The notes beneath the pieces were generated by a model. The model was not told the DNA's origin and ran no database searches. It was given only the letters and a program-made list of their open reading frames with translations. 43,883 bases of DNA from Janibacter sp. (GTDB taxonomy: Bacteria; Actinomycetota; Actinomycetes; Actinomycetales; Dermatophilaceae): NCBI GenBank assembly GCA_030453295.1, contig JAKDKQ010000003.1, positions 1 to 43,883 of the forward strand, given 5' to 3'. Of the stretch, positions 17,385 through 27,229 are shown piece by piece. Each line of letters starts with the position of its first letter. Position 1 is the first letter of the stretch. The translations under genes and the position numbers were made by a program.

Positions 17385-20300
17385 TCAGGCCACGTCGGTG
17401 TCGGGGTCGCAGGCGCCGTCGACATGGACTGTCGACCCGTGCTGGCTCTTGTCGATGCGCACCCGGGTGGTGATGCGGGTACGCATCTCGGCGACGTGGC
17501 TGACGACACCGACTGCTCGGCCGCCATCACGCAAGCGGTCGAGCACATCGAGCACCTGCTCGAGGCTGTCCTGGTCCAGGCTGCCGAAGCCCTCGTCGAC
17601 GAAGAGCGTCCCGAACTCCTGACCCCCTGACTCCTCGCGGATCGCGTCTGCCAGGCCGAGCGCCAGCGCGAGCGAGGCGGTGAAGGACTCTCCGCCCGAG
17701 AGGGTGGTCGTGGGGCGTCGTCGGCCGGTCCACAGATCCTGGACCACGAGACCGAGGCCCCCTCGGCGCTGTCCGCGTGCTGACGAGTCGTCGTGAGCGA
17801 GCTCGTAGCGTCCGTCAGCCATGACGGCCAGCCGGTCATTGGCCAGCTCGACGATGCGCTCCAGGCGAGCGGCGAGGACATAGGTCGACAGCCGCATCCG
17901 CTTGTCGTTGTCGCTGCTCGTGCCGGTGACCAGATCGGCCATCCGTCGCACGACTGCGGCCTCCTCGGCCGCCGGTCCGAGCGTGACGCACTCGGCCCGG
18001 ATATGACCGGCGATGCCAGCGAACTGTCGCTGGGTGGCCGCAGCCGTCGCCTGCTGCTGCCCCGCCTGGTCAGCCCGAGACCGCGCCGACCGAGCCGCTG
18101 CGGTCAAGGCCTCGATGTCCGGAGGGTCTGCGGTGAGGGCCGTGACGACATCGTCCTCCTCGAGGACGGCTGTGGCGGCGCTCAGGCGACGCTGGTGATC
18201 CTCCACCTGCGTCTGGAGGTCAGTGACCTCCCGTCGGGTCCGTGCAGCAGCCAGGACGGACTCGACGTCGTCGAAGTCGTGCGCGCTCACTGTCGTCTCG
18301 AGCAAGGAAGCCGCCTCGTCACGGCTCGAGGTCGCGCGGGACACCTGGCTCGAGGCGGTGACAAGTCGCTCGACGAGCGCGACGACCTCACGGTGGTGAC
18401 GCGTCGCGGCCGCCAGCGCACGGGGCACGGTGTCGACGGCATCGTCACCATCCGGATCGGTCAGCCCACTCTGGGACAGAGCCTCATCCAAGGAGAAGAA
18501 TGGATCCGTGCACGGACAGCCGGTTGCGTGCTCGCCCAGCAGCCCGCGGAGCCGCTCGAGGGTGGTGGCCCGATGGTCGGCGAGCTGCTCGTCACGGGCA
18601 CGCAGGGCGGTGAGTCTTGCCTCGATGTCGCGGACAGCCGTCTCGGCCTGCTCGACGGCCGACGCACGTGCCCTGACGAGGCGGGAGACCTCATCGGCGC
18701 GAGCCGCCACCCGGGAGAGGTCCTCCTGCTCCTGGGTGAGAGCCGCGTGCTGCACCACCTCGCGCGCGGACACCGTCTCGTCGTCGATCGCCGGGGCAGT
18801 ATGGGGGGCGGCCGGTCCCTCAGGGTCCTGAGTCATGCGCTCGTCAAGCAGCTGGGCGATCTCAGCACGCACGACGTCGAGCCGGGAGGTGGCCTCTGCA
18901 CGCGTCTGTGCGGCCCGCTCGTACTCCGACGCCGCTGCCGCCGCCGTCTGCTCGGCCGCGCCGATCTCCTCGGGCGTGACCACCCGGGCGGCTCGGGCCG
19001 GTATCGGGTGCTCCGTGGACCCGCACACCGCGCAGGCGTCACCGTCGTGCAGCTGAGCGGCAAGCTCGCCGGCCATGTTGTCCAGACGCGCCGTGACGAG
19101 GTCCTGAACTGCACCGCGCAGATCCTGGACGCGCTCGCGCAGCGCCTGTGCGGAGTCGGTCGCCTCGCGCACCTCGACGGCGGCATGACGCCATCGGGTC
19201 CGCGACTCGATCACCTGGGTGAGGGTGCGCAGTCGGGGCGTCAGCTCGTCCAGCCGGGTTCGGGCGCGGTCGATCTCGACCTGCTGCGCGGCTGCCTGCT
19301 GCGCCTGGTGATGAGCGCAGAGGGCGGTCTGACGTGCCCCCTCGAGGAGCTCGGCCTGCTCGGTGATCTGCTGGGCGACTCCACGGGACTCGGATCCCAG
19401 CCGGGTCAGGGCCTCTGCGTCGTGCTGGGACCGGGTGAGCAGCACATCGTGCTCCCGGGCCGTCGCCACCCACTCGTCGGGCTCGATCTCGCGCAGCGGC
19501 GCAGGCAGCGCGTCGAGGATGTCGGCCCGCTCGGCAACGGCAGCAGCGTGGGTGGTTGCTGCTCGGGTGTGGGCGTCGATCAGGGGGAGGACCTCCGCCG
19601 CGGCCCGAGCCCGGCCCAAGGTCGCGCGTCGCGCCTCGTGCTGTGGCGTCGCCTCCTCGAGCGTGGCCAGCGCGTGGCGCGCCGCCGTGCCGCGGGTGCG
19701 CAGGTCGATCACGCGACGGGCCTGCGTCAGTGCGCAGGCGGCTCGGCCATCGGCCTGCTGGGCCTCGTCGACCCGGGTCATCACCTCGGTCGCGTGGGTG
19801 TCGAAGACGGCGGCGACGCTCTCCAGGGCCAGGATGAGCGGCGCGGGGGCGAGCTGCGACCACTGGAGGTCCGGCTCCGGCAGCGCGAGGTCGACCGAGG
19901 AGAGCAGCTCGACCAGGTGGGCCACGTGACTGCCCAGCCGGGTCCGGGACTCCTTGAGCGAGCCCTCGATCCGCTGCCGACGCTCGACCAGATGCGTCTC
20001 GATGCCGGTGTACTCCGTGATGTCGAAGAGTCGCTCGAGGACCTCACGACGCTCCTCGTCGCTCGCCCGGAGGAAGGCCGAGAAGTCGCCCTGGGGGAGC
20101 ATCACGACCCGCCTGAACTGGTCCAGCCCCATGCCGAGGAGGTCGTCCAGGATCTGCGCGCTCTCGTCGATGCGGGTACTCACCGTGGTCCAGGAGTGCC
20201 CGATGAGCTCCTCGAGCCGGACACCCGCAGGCTCCGTCGTGGTCCCGGTGCCGCGCCTCTTGGGGCGGTCGTGTGCCGGGTGACGACGGATGCGCAGTCG

Positions 20301-20561
20301 ACGGTCGGCCAGGGTCAGCTCGAGCTCGACGCGGGTCGGTGCCGACTCCGCGGCGTGCTGGCTGCGCAGGCTGGTGGACAGGCGGTCTCCGGGGACGTTG
20401 GCATAGAGGGCGAAGCAGATCGCGTCGAGCAAGCTCGTCTTGCCGGAGCCCGTCGCGCCGTGGATGAGGAAGAGGCCCGCGGAGCTGATCTCCTCCAGAT
20501 CGAGCTCGATGGTCCCGCCGAAGGGGCCGAAGGCGGTGGCCGTCAGCCGGTGCAGCCTCAT
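17385..20561 (-). CDS. sbcC: Nuclease SbcCD subunit C (SMC-like)
   Basis: MRLHRLTATAFGPFGGTIELDLEEI, Walker A GATGSGKTSLLDAICFALYA, zinc hook CAVC, LSGGESFTASLALALGLAD. Overlaps sbcD by 4 bp. Confidence 0.95.
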   Translation of the reverse strand: MRLHRLTATAFGPFGGTIELDLEEISSAGLFLIHGATGSGKTSLLDAICFALYANVPGDRLSTSLRSQHAAESAPTRVELELTLADRRLRIRRHPAHDRPKRRGTGTTTEPAGVRLEELIGHSWTTVSTRIDESAQILDDLLGMGLDQFRRVVMLPQGDFSAFLRASDEERREVLERLFDITEYTGIETHLVERRQRIEGSLKESRTRLGSHVAHLVELLSSVDLALPEPDLQWSQLAPAPLILALESVAAVFDTHATEVMTRVDEAQQADGRAACALTQARRVIDLRTRGTAARHALATLEEATPQHEARRATLGRARAAAEVLPLIDAHTRAATTHAAAVAERADILDALPAPLREIEPDEWVATAREHDVLLTRSQHDAEALTRLGSESRGVAQQITEQAELLEGARQTALCAHHQAQQAAAQQVEIDRARTRLDELTPRLRTLTQVIESRTRWRHAAVEVREATDSAQALRERVQDLRGAVQDLVTARLDNMAGELAAQLHDGDACAVCGSTEHPIPARAARVVTPEEIGAAEQTAAAAASEYERAAQTRAEATSRLDVVRAEIAQLLDERMTQDPEGPAAPHTAPAIDDETVSAREVVQHAALTQEQEDLSRVAARADEVSRLVRARASAVEQAETAVRDIEARLTALRARDEQLADHRATTLERLRGLLGEHATGCPCTDPFFSLDEALSQSGLTDPDGDDAVDTVPRALAAATRHHREVVALVERLVTASSQVSRATSSRDEAASLLETTVSAHDFDDVESVLAAARTRREVTDLQTQVEDHQRRLSAATAVLEEDDVVTALTADPPDIEALTAAARSARSRADQAGQQQATAAATQRQFAGIAGHIRAECVTLGPAAEEAAVVRRMADLVTGTSSDNDKRMRLSTYVLAARLERIVELANDRLAVMADGRYELAHDDSSARGQRRGGLGLVVQDLWTGRRRPTTTLSGGESFTASLALALGLADAIREESGGQEFGTLFVDEGFGSLDQDSLEQVLDVLDRLRDGGRAVGVVSHVAEMRTRITTRVRIDKSQHGSTVHVDGACDPDTDVA

Positions 20562-21734
20562 GCAGCACCTCTGCGTCGGGTGCGTCCGCGGTCCTCGGCG
20601 CGGTCCTGCTCCCGCCGACCGGCCTCGAGCGCGCTGCGCAGCAGCTCGTACTCGGCCTCGTCGACCTCGGCGCCGTGGCGCACGTCGCTGACGAAGTCGC
20701 AGCAGACCTCCAGCGGCTCGCGGCGGTCGACACGTGAGGCGTAGCTGCGTATCGGCTGCACCATGCCGGTCGGCTCGAATCGCAGCTGGAGCAGGTGGGG
20801 GAAGCGCGCACGGAGTCGCTCGAGCGCACCCATGGGCCTGATGGGGTCGGTCAGCGTGATCTGGACCCAGCTCGACTCGGCACCGGCATGCTCGCGGCCG
20901 CCGAGGATGTCGTCGAGGTTGCCTCGCAGCACGGCCAGCTCGCGGTGGACCGGAGCGGCCACCTGCTCGGTGTGGACGCTGCCATCGGGCTCGAGGGTCA
21001 GCAGCAACGAGCCCTTGGTGTGGCCCGCCTCGCTGAAGGACATCGCCACGGGCGAGCCGCTGTAGCGCACGGTCTCGCTCACTCGCTGAGGACGGTGCAG
21101 ATGCCCCAGTGCCGTGTAGGCCACGCCATCGAAGGTGCTGGCGGGAACCATGGACACCCCGCCCGTCGTGATGTCGCGCTCGGAGTCGCTGGCGGCGCCT
21201 CCGCTGGCGAAGCAATGGGCCATGACCACGGTCCGCGGACCCCGTCCAGCCGCGTCGATCCGGACACGCTCCATCGCCGCATCGAGGACGGCAGTGTGGG
21301 AGCGCCCGGTGACGTCCAGGGCATCGGTGACCGAGGTCGCGGCCGGCTCGAGGTAGGGGATCGGGTAGATCGCCGTGTCGTCGATGACCACCGGCTGGCC
21401 GATGGTCCGAGCGTCGGACCTGATGTGCAACCCGGCACGCGAGAGCAGGTCCGAGGCGAAGCCGAGCCGGATGGCCGAGTCGTGGTTGCCGCTGGAGAGG
21501 ATGACGTGCGCCCCGGCGTCGATGAGTCGTGTCGCCGCCTCGGCGAGCAGGCGGACGGCGTCGGGGGGAGGCAGCGCCCGGTCGTAGACATCGCCCGAGA
21601 CGAGCACCGCGGCGACGGACTCCGCGCGCACCGTCTGCACCAGGTGATCCACGTACTCCGCCTGCGCACCCAGCAGCCCCACTCCGTGGAAGGAGCGGCC
21701 CAGGTGCCAGTCGGAGGTGTGGATCAACTTCATG
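20558..21734 (-). CDS. sbcD: Nuclease SbcCD subunit D (exonuclease)
   Basis: MKLIHTSDWHLGRSFHGVGLLGAQAEY, VSGDVYDRALPP, SSGNHDS metallophosphoesterase motifs. Confidence 0.95.
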
Positions 21735-21844
21735 CACCCCACGCTATGAGGGGGCACCGACAACGCGACGGTGCGACACCCCCTTCGCACGACGAAGGGG
21801 GTGGGACGGCCCCCTGCGCCGCCCCACCCCTGGTCGTGACCCGG

Positions 21845-24328
21845 CTACTCCGCAGCGAGCGCCTGGGCGGGCGAGACCGTGGCGGCCCGCCGTGCCGGGA
21901 GGACCGAGGCGAGCAGTCCGGCGAGGATCGCGACGGCGGCCACGGCCACGAGCTGCCCCCAGGGCAGCGTCGGGGAGACCGCCATGAACTCGCCGAAGAG
22001 GCTGCGCACCCCAGCCAGTCCGTAGGCGATGCCGAGCACGGTTCCGAGGACGACACCGACGAGTGCCAGCAGCACGGCCTCGATGGCGAGCATGCCCCGC
22101 AGCTGACCGCGGGTGAGACCAAGAGCCCGCAGGAGCGCTGACTCACGAGTGCGCTCGATGACGCTGAGCGACAGCGTGTTGGCGATACCGACCACGGCGA
22201 TGACCACCGAGATGGCCAGCAGCGCGAGCACCAGGGCCAAGGCGATGTCGAGGGCCTGCATGTTGGCCGCCCGCACGGGCGCTGACCCGCCGACCTGCCC
22301 CCCGTCGACGCCGGCCGCCATCTCCTTGACCGCGTCGACGGTCGCGTTGACGTCCGCGCCATCGTCGACCCGGACGAAGAGGGCGGTGGTCGCTGGCCGT
22401 TCGTCGATCTCGGTGAGGGTGGCGGGGCTCACGAGCCATGCGGTGTCGACGTTCCCGGACACCTCGGCCTTGACCCGGACGCGGCCATCAGGCCCCTGCA
22501 GGATGACCTCGTCCCCGGAGCTGACGCCGGCGGTCTCCGCCGCCTCCGTGGAGACGACCACCCGTCCGTCGGTGACCTCCGGCAGGGCATCGGGGTCGCG
22601 GACCACATCGCCCAGGTCGTCAGGGAGCGCGGCCACCATCGTCTCCGTCGATCTCGTACCCGTCCCGGCAGTCGCGGTGGTGCCGGTCAATGCGCTGGTG
22701 CCCGTGACTCCATCGACCGTGCCGATGGCCGAGGTCGTGGCGGGGGAGATGCTCGTGCCCTCCACGACGACGTCGACCGGGTAGTGCGCGTTGACGAAGT
22801 CGGTGATGGCGGTGCGCGTGGTCGCGGCACCGACCGCCGTCATCGTGACGAGTGTGACGCCGACGAGCAGAGCCGAGGCGGTCGCCGCGGCCCGGGCGGG
22901 GTTGCGCACCGCGTTGTCGATGGCCAGCCGGCCCGCCGGGCCGAAGGGTCGCGCTGCGAAGAACCCGATCGCTCGCACGGCCCTCGGCACGAGGACGGTC
23001 CCGGCCATGATCACCCCGGTGAAGGAGACCAGTCCTCCGACGACCCCGACGGCGACGGAGGGAAGGGAGCCGGACAGCACGAGCGCACCGGCACCGGCGG
23101 CGATGAGGACGAGCCCGAGCGCGATGCGCACACGGCCGGCGCGGCTGCTCGCGCTGATCGCGGCATCCGGACGCAGCGCCTCCAGAGGCGCCACCCGGGC
23201 GGAGCGGATGACCGGGCGCAGCGCGGCCACGAGCACCACGACCACACCGACGACGACAGGGGCGATGACGGCCCGGAGCGGGACGGTGAAGGCGAGCTCA
23301 GGCAGCGCGTCACCGGCCAGCGACGAGCCGACTCCGGCCAGGCCCCACGCCATCACGATGCCGACGAGCACGCCGATGATCGAGAAGAGCACGCCGACGA
23401 TGAGCGACTCCGCGAGGGCGGAGCGGATGACCTGACCCCGGGTCGAGCCCACGGCGCGCAGCAGGGCGGTCTCCCGGGCCCGACGCGCCAGGAGGATCGA
23501 GAAGGTGTTGGCGATGACGATCGCCGAGACGAAGAGCGCGATGACCGCGAAGGCGAGGAAGAAGGCGGTGAGGAAGTCGGTGCCGCCGGTGAACTCGGTG
23601 ACCTTCTCGTCTGCGTGCTCGGTCGCCGTGCGGACGGTGACGTCAGCTCCCTTCGCGTCGAGGGCGGTGCGGATGGCGGCAGAGGTCGCCTCCTGGTCGG
23701 CGGAGGCGACGACGGGGACCTCGTCCCAGCCCGTGGTGCCCGTGAGGTCGGTGACGCCCTCGGGCGTGGTGAAGACCGCGGGTGTCCCGCCGGCGTAGCG
23801 CGGGTCACCGCCGACGTCCACGATCCCGACGACCGTCGCCTGCAGAGGCCGACCGGACTCCTCGGATGCAGCCGTGACGGCCACGGTGTCGCCCACCCGG
23901 AGCTGGGTGCCGGCCGCGACGGTCCTGGACAGGGCGATCTCGGTCGGTGCACGCGCGGCCCGCCCCTCGACGACGGCGTGCGGGGCCACCGCGGACTCGG
24001 TGGTGATCATCGCGAAGGACTCACCGCCGGCGGTGCGCAGCATGCCGGTCCCGGTGCGGACGGGGTCGACGGTCTCGACGCCGTCCACCGAGGCGATCTG
24101 CTGGGCCACCTCGGTCGGGATCTCGTCGCTCGAGCCCTGGGGCACGACGACGGACGCGTAGGGGGCGTACTGACCGGCCACCGAGCTGCGGATGGAGGCG
24201 TTGAGCGTGCCGGTGAGCACGAGGGTGGAGGCAATGAAGGCGATGCCGAGGATGACGGCGAGGCCGGGAGCGAGGTACTGCCGCGACTGGTGACGCAGGG
24301 TGGCGAGAGAGAGGGAGAGCATCGTCAT
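21845..24328 (-). CDS. ABC transporter permease, FtsX/MacB type (duplicated)
   Basis: 827 aa with two FtsX-like repeats (IVIANTFSILLARRARETALLRAVGSTRGQV; VVGIANTLSLSVIERTRESALLRALGLTRGQL). Confidence 0.93.
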   Translation of the reverse strand: MTMLSLSLATLRHQSRQYLAPGLAVILGIAFIASTLVLTGTLNASIRSSVAGQYAPYASVVVPQGSSDEIPTEVAQQIASVDGVETVDPVRTGTGMLRTAGGESFAMITTESAVAPHAVVEGRAARAPTEIALSRTVAAGTQLRVGDTVAVTAASEESGRPLQATVVGIVDVGGDPRYAGGTPAVFTTPEGVTDLTGTTGWDEVPVVASADQEATSAAIRTALDAKGADVTVRTATEHADEKVTEFTGGTDFLTAFFLAFAVIALFVSAIVIANTFSILLARRARETALLRAVGSTRGQVIRSALAESLIVGVLFSIIGVLVGIVMAWGLAGVGSSLAGDALPELAFTVPLRAVIAPVVVGVVVVLVAALRPVIRSARVAPLEALRPDAAISASSRAGRVRIALGLVLIAAGAGALVLSGSLPSVAVGVVGGLVSFTGVIMAGTVLVPRAVRAIGFFAARPFGPAGRLAIDNAVRNPARAAATASALLVGVTLVTMTAVGAATTRTAITDFVNAHYPVDVVVEGTSISPATTSAIGTVDGVTGTSALTGTTATAGTGTRSTETMVAALPDDLGDVVRDPDALPEVTDGRVVVSTEAAETAGVSSGDEVILQGPDGRVRVKAEVSGNVDTAWLVSPATLTEIDERPATTALFVRVDDGADVNATVDAVKEMAAGVDGGQVGGSAPVRAANMQALDIALALVLALLAISVVIAVVGIANTLSLSVIERTRESALLRALGLTRGQLRGMLAIEAVLLALVGVVLGTVLGIAYGLAGVRSLFGEFMAVSPTLPWGQLVAVAAVAILAGLLASVLPARRAATVSPAQALAAE

Positions 24329-25107
24329 TCACCCAGGCCCTTCATGGCTGCGAGGACCGAGTCCTCGGTCGGGTCGAGCAGCTCACCGGCGACCCGGCCG
24401 TCGGCCAGCAGCAGGACCCGGTCGGCGTAGGACGCGGCCCGCGGGTCATGCGTGACCATGACGATCGTCTGGCCGAACTCGCGGACGCTGGTGCGCAGGA
24501 AGGCCAGCATCTGGCTGGAGGAGCGCGAGTCCAGTGCGCCGGTGGGCTCGTCGGCGAAGAGGACGTCGGGCGCCGTGATGAGCGCTCGGGCGACGGCCAC
24601 CCGCTGCTGCTGGCCACCGGAGAGCTCGCTGGGTCGGTGACCCAGACGGTCGCCGATCCCGAGGATCGCGGTGATCCGGTCGAAGCGCTCGGCGTCGACG
24701 GAGCGACCAGCGAGGGTGAGCGGCAGGACGATGTTGTGTCGGGCCGTGAGCATCGGCAGCAGGTTGAAGGACTGGAAGACGAAGCCGATCCGATCTCGCC
24801 GCAGGAGCGTGAGCGCCTTGTCGGACAAGCGCGTCAGGTCAGTGTCACCCACGAGCACCTGACCGCTCGTCGGCGTCTCGAGCCCGGCAAGGCAGTGCAT
24901 GAGGGTGGACTTGCCAGAGCCCGATGGCCCCATGATGGCGGTGAACCGGCCGGACTCGACGCTCACGTCGACCGCGTCCAGAGCGGTGACGCCGGCACCC
25001 TTGGCGCCGAAGGTCTTGGTCAGGCCGACCGTGCGGGCCGCGATGGTCGATGGCGGCGCCACCGGGTGGTCGGTGTGCTGGGTCGTCGTTGTCGTCATGA
25101 CCACCAC
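24325..25107 (-). CDS. ABC transporter ATP-binding protein (LolD/MacB family)
   Basis: Walker A GPSGSGKST, LSGGQQQRVAVARAL, Walker B VLFADEPTGALD; 4-bp overlap with the permease gene. Confidence 0.95.
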   Translation of the reverse strand: MVVMTTTTTQHTDHPVAPPSTIAARTVGLTKTFGAKGAGVTALDAVDVSVESGRFTAIMGPSGSGKSTLMHCLAGLETPTSGQVLVGDTDLTRLSDKALTLLRRDRIGFVFQSFNLLPMLTARHNIVLPLTLAGRSVDAERFDRITAILGIGDRLGHRPSELSGGQQQRVAVARALITAPDVLFADEPTGALDSRSSSQMLAFLRTSVREFGQTIVMVTHDPRAASYADRVLLLADGRVAGELLDPTEDSVLAAMKGLGE

Positions 25108-25175
25108 CTTCGCGGCGGAGGGGGCCCGCGCACATCGGTCCCCGGTCTGGTCCTGCAGGCTCGCGGCAGAGCCGA

Positions 25176-25868
25176 CTACGACCGTGGTCGTACGTCCACG
25201 AGACCGCTCTCGTAGGCGAGCAGCACCATCTGCACGCGGTCGCGCAGCTGGGCCTTGGACAGGATCCGACCGATGTGGGTCTTGACCGTCGCCTCGGCGA
25301 GGAAGAGCTCGGCAGCGATCTCCGCATTGGTCAGGCCGTGGGCGACCGCGGTGAGCACCTCGACCTCGCGAGCCGTGAGATCGGCGAGGCGGGGGTCGTC
25401 CGCGGGCGTTCGGCCGGAGGGCGAAGGGGGAGACGCCAGCTGGTCGGAGAAGTGCTCGATGAGTCGCCGGGTGGTGCTCGGGGCGATGACGGAGTCACCA
25501 CCGTGGACCGCGCGGATCGCGGCGAGCAGCTCATCAGGCCCGGCGTCCTTGAGCATGAAGCCGGACGCGCCGGCCCGCAGTGCGGCGTGCGCGTACTCGT
25601 CGAGGTCGAAGGTCGTCAGGACGATGACCCGGGGCGCGTCGGCACGCGAGCAGAGCTGTTGGGTCGCGGCGACGCCGTCCATGCGTGGCATACGGATGTC
25701 CATGAGCACGACGTCCGCGGGAGTGATGGCCAGCAGGTCCAACGCGGCCACGCCGTCGCCGGCCTCGCCGACGACACTCATGTCGGTCTGCGCGTCGAGG
25801 ACCATGCGGAACCCGGCGCGCACCAGGGCCTGGTCGTCGACGAGGACGAGCCGGATGGGATCACTCAT
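25176..25868 (-). CDS. Response regulator, NarL/LuxR family
   Basis: Receiver LVLVDDQALVRAGFRMVLDAQ... plus C-terminal LTAREVEVLTAVAHGLTNAEIAAELFLAEATVKTHIGRILSK. Confidence 0.95.
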   Translation of the reverse strand: MSDPIRLVLVDDQALVRAGFRMVLDAQTDMSVVGEAGDGVAALDLLAITPADVVLMDIRMPRMDGVAATQQLCSRADAPRVIVLTTFDLDEYAHAALRAGASGFMLKDAGPDELLAAIRAVHGGDSVIAPSTTRRLIEHFSDQLASPPSPSGRTPADDPRLADLTAREVEVLTAVAHGLTNAEIAAELFLAEATVKTHIGRILSKAQLRDRVQMVLLAYESGLVDVRPRS

Positions 25869-27109
25869 CGAGCCACCTCGTGATCGAAGGGGAGGGTGGC
25901 GGCCACGACGTAGCCACCACCGCGGGCCGGTCCGGCCGTCATCGTCCCACCGACGCTGGCGGCGCGCTCGCGCATCCCGATGATGCCGTGCCCGTTGCCG
26001 TCGTCGTCCGCTGCCGCGCCGCGCCCGTCGTCGCGCACTTCCACGCGGAGCTGAGGTCCCGCCTCGACGAGGACGCGCACGCGCGGTCGGGGACCTGCGT
26101 GCTTGATGACATTGGTCAGCGACTCCTGGACGATCCGGTAGGCGGCCAGGCCGGTCTCCCGCGGGACCGCCGACGGGTCAACTCGTTGGTCGAGGGTCAC
26201 GTCGATCCCTGTGGCCGCAATGCGATCCACCAGATCCGGTAGATCGGCCAGCGTCTCGGTGGGGGTGTAGACGAGATCGGTGGGGTCACCCCCTTCGTCC
26301 TCGGCGGTACGCAGCACCCCGACCAGGCGACGGGTCTCGGCGAGCGCCTCCCTCGCGGTGGTGCCGATGGTTGTCAGGGCACGGTGGGCGTGCTCCCGGT
26401 CGAAGTCGACGGAGTGGTTGGCCGTGTACGCGGCCCCGTCCGCCTGGACGACGACCACGCTCAACGAGTGCGCCACGATGTCGTGCATCTCGCGAGCGAT
26501 CCGCGTGCGCTCGTCCTGGGCAGCCAGGCGGGCTCGCTGGTCCCGGTCCCGACGCAGGGCGTCGTTCTGCTCCTGCAGGCGGGAGACCAGCTCCCGCCGC
26601 TTGCGGGTGAGGTCGCCCCACAGCCAGCACACGAGCGCCAGCCCGCTGTACATGAGCGCGGAGAAGACCAGCGCCGTCAGGGGAGTGTCCTCGTAGCCGT
26701 CCCAGTCGATGATGGCGAGTGGGCCCGCCACCGTGGCGGCGACCAGGGCGACCTGCCGCACGCGCCGGTGCCGGGAGTAGGCGGCCACGGCGTACGCGGA
26801 CATCAGGGCGGAGATGTTCGAGGGCAGGGGATCGCTGGCCACGAGGAGCTGGAGCAGGTGCCCGGCCGCGATGATGCCGAAGGAGACATCGGGTCGGGTG
26901 CGGCGCCACGCCAGGGGCCCCAGCTGGATAGTGCTGACCACGACCAGCCAGGCGGCCTCCCGGCCATCCAGCGAGGAGACCGCGGTGACGAAGGTGAGGA
27001 AGACCCACAGCACGAGTGCCAGCACCGCATCGACCAGACCGCGGTGCCCCCGGAACCAGTCCTGCACCCGGGCGAAGGGGGCCGGGGACGAGGGCGCAGG
27101 GGCAGGCAT
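25865..27109 (-). CDS. Sensor histidine kinase, NarL-partner type (HisKA_3)
   Basis: TM segments, ERTRIAREMHDIVAHSLSVVVVQADGA, ATPase GHGIIGMRERAASVGG. Start trimmed to MPAPAPSS. Confidence 0.93.
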   Translation of the reverse strand: MPAPAPSSPAPFARVQDWFRGHRGLVDAVLALVLWVFLTFVTAVSSLDGREAAWLVVVSTIQLGPLAWRRTRPDVSFGIIAAGHLLQLLVASDPLPSNISALMSAYAVAAYSRHRRVRQVALVAATVAGPLAIIDWDGYEDTPLTALVFSALMYSGLALVCWLWGDLTRKRRELVSRLQEQNDALRRDRDQRARLAAQDERTRIAREMHDIVAHSLSVVVVQADGAAYTANHSVDFDREHAHRALTTIGTTAREALAETRRLVGVLRTAEDEGGDPTDLVYTPTETLADLPDLVDRIAATGIDVTLDQRVDPSAVPRETGLAAYRIVQESLTNVIKHAGPRPRVRVLVEAGPQLRVEVRDDGRGAAADDDGNGHGIIGMRERAASVGGTMTAGPARGGGYVVAATLPFDHEVAR

Positions 27110-27229
27110 CACCCGGCGAGCGTAGGCATGACGAAGGGGGCCGCGCATCCGACCACGGTCTGATCCTCGCCACGGACCCGACCCGTGGGTAGATTCGTCG
27201 TCACCAGCCGCTCGGCAAGAGGTGGAGTC

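Noticed and set aside
17385-21737. 1450-aa minus-strand ORF
   Set aside because: Only the part from ATG 20561 is SbcC. The N-terminal extension is the off-frame shadow of sbcD.
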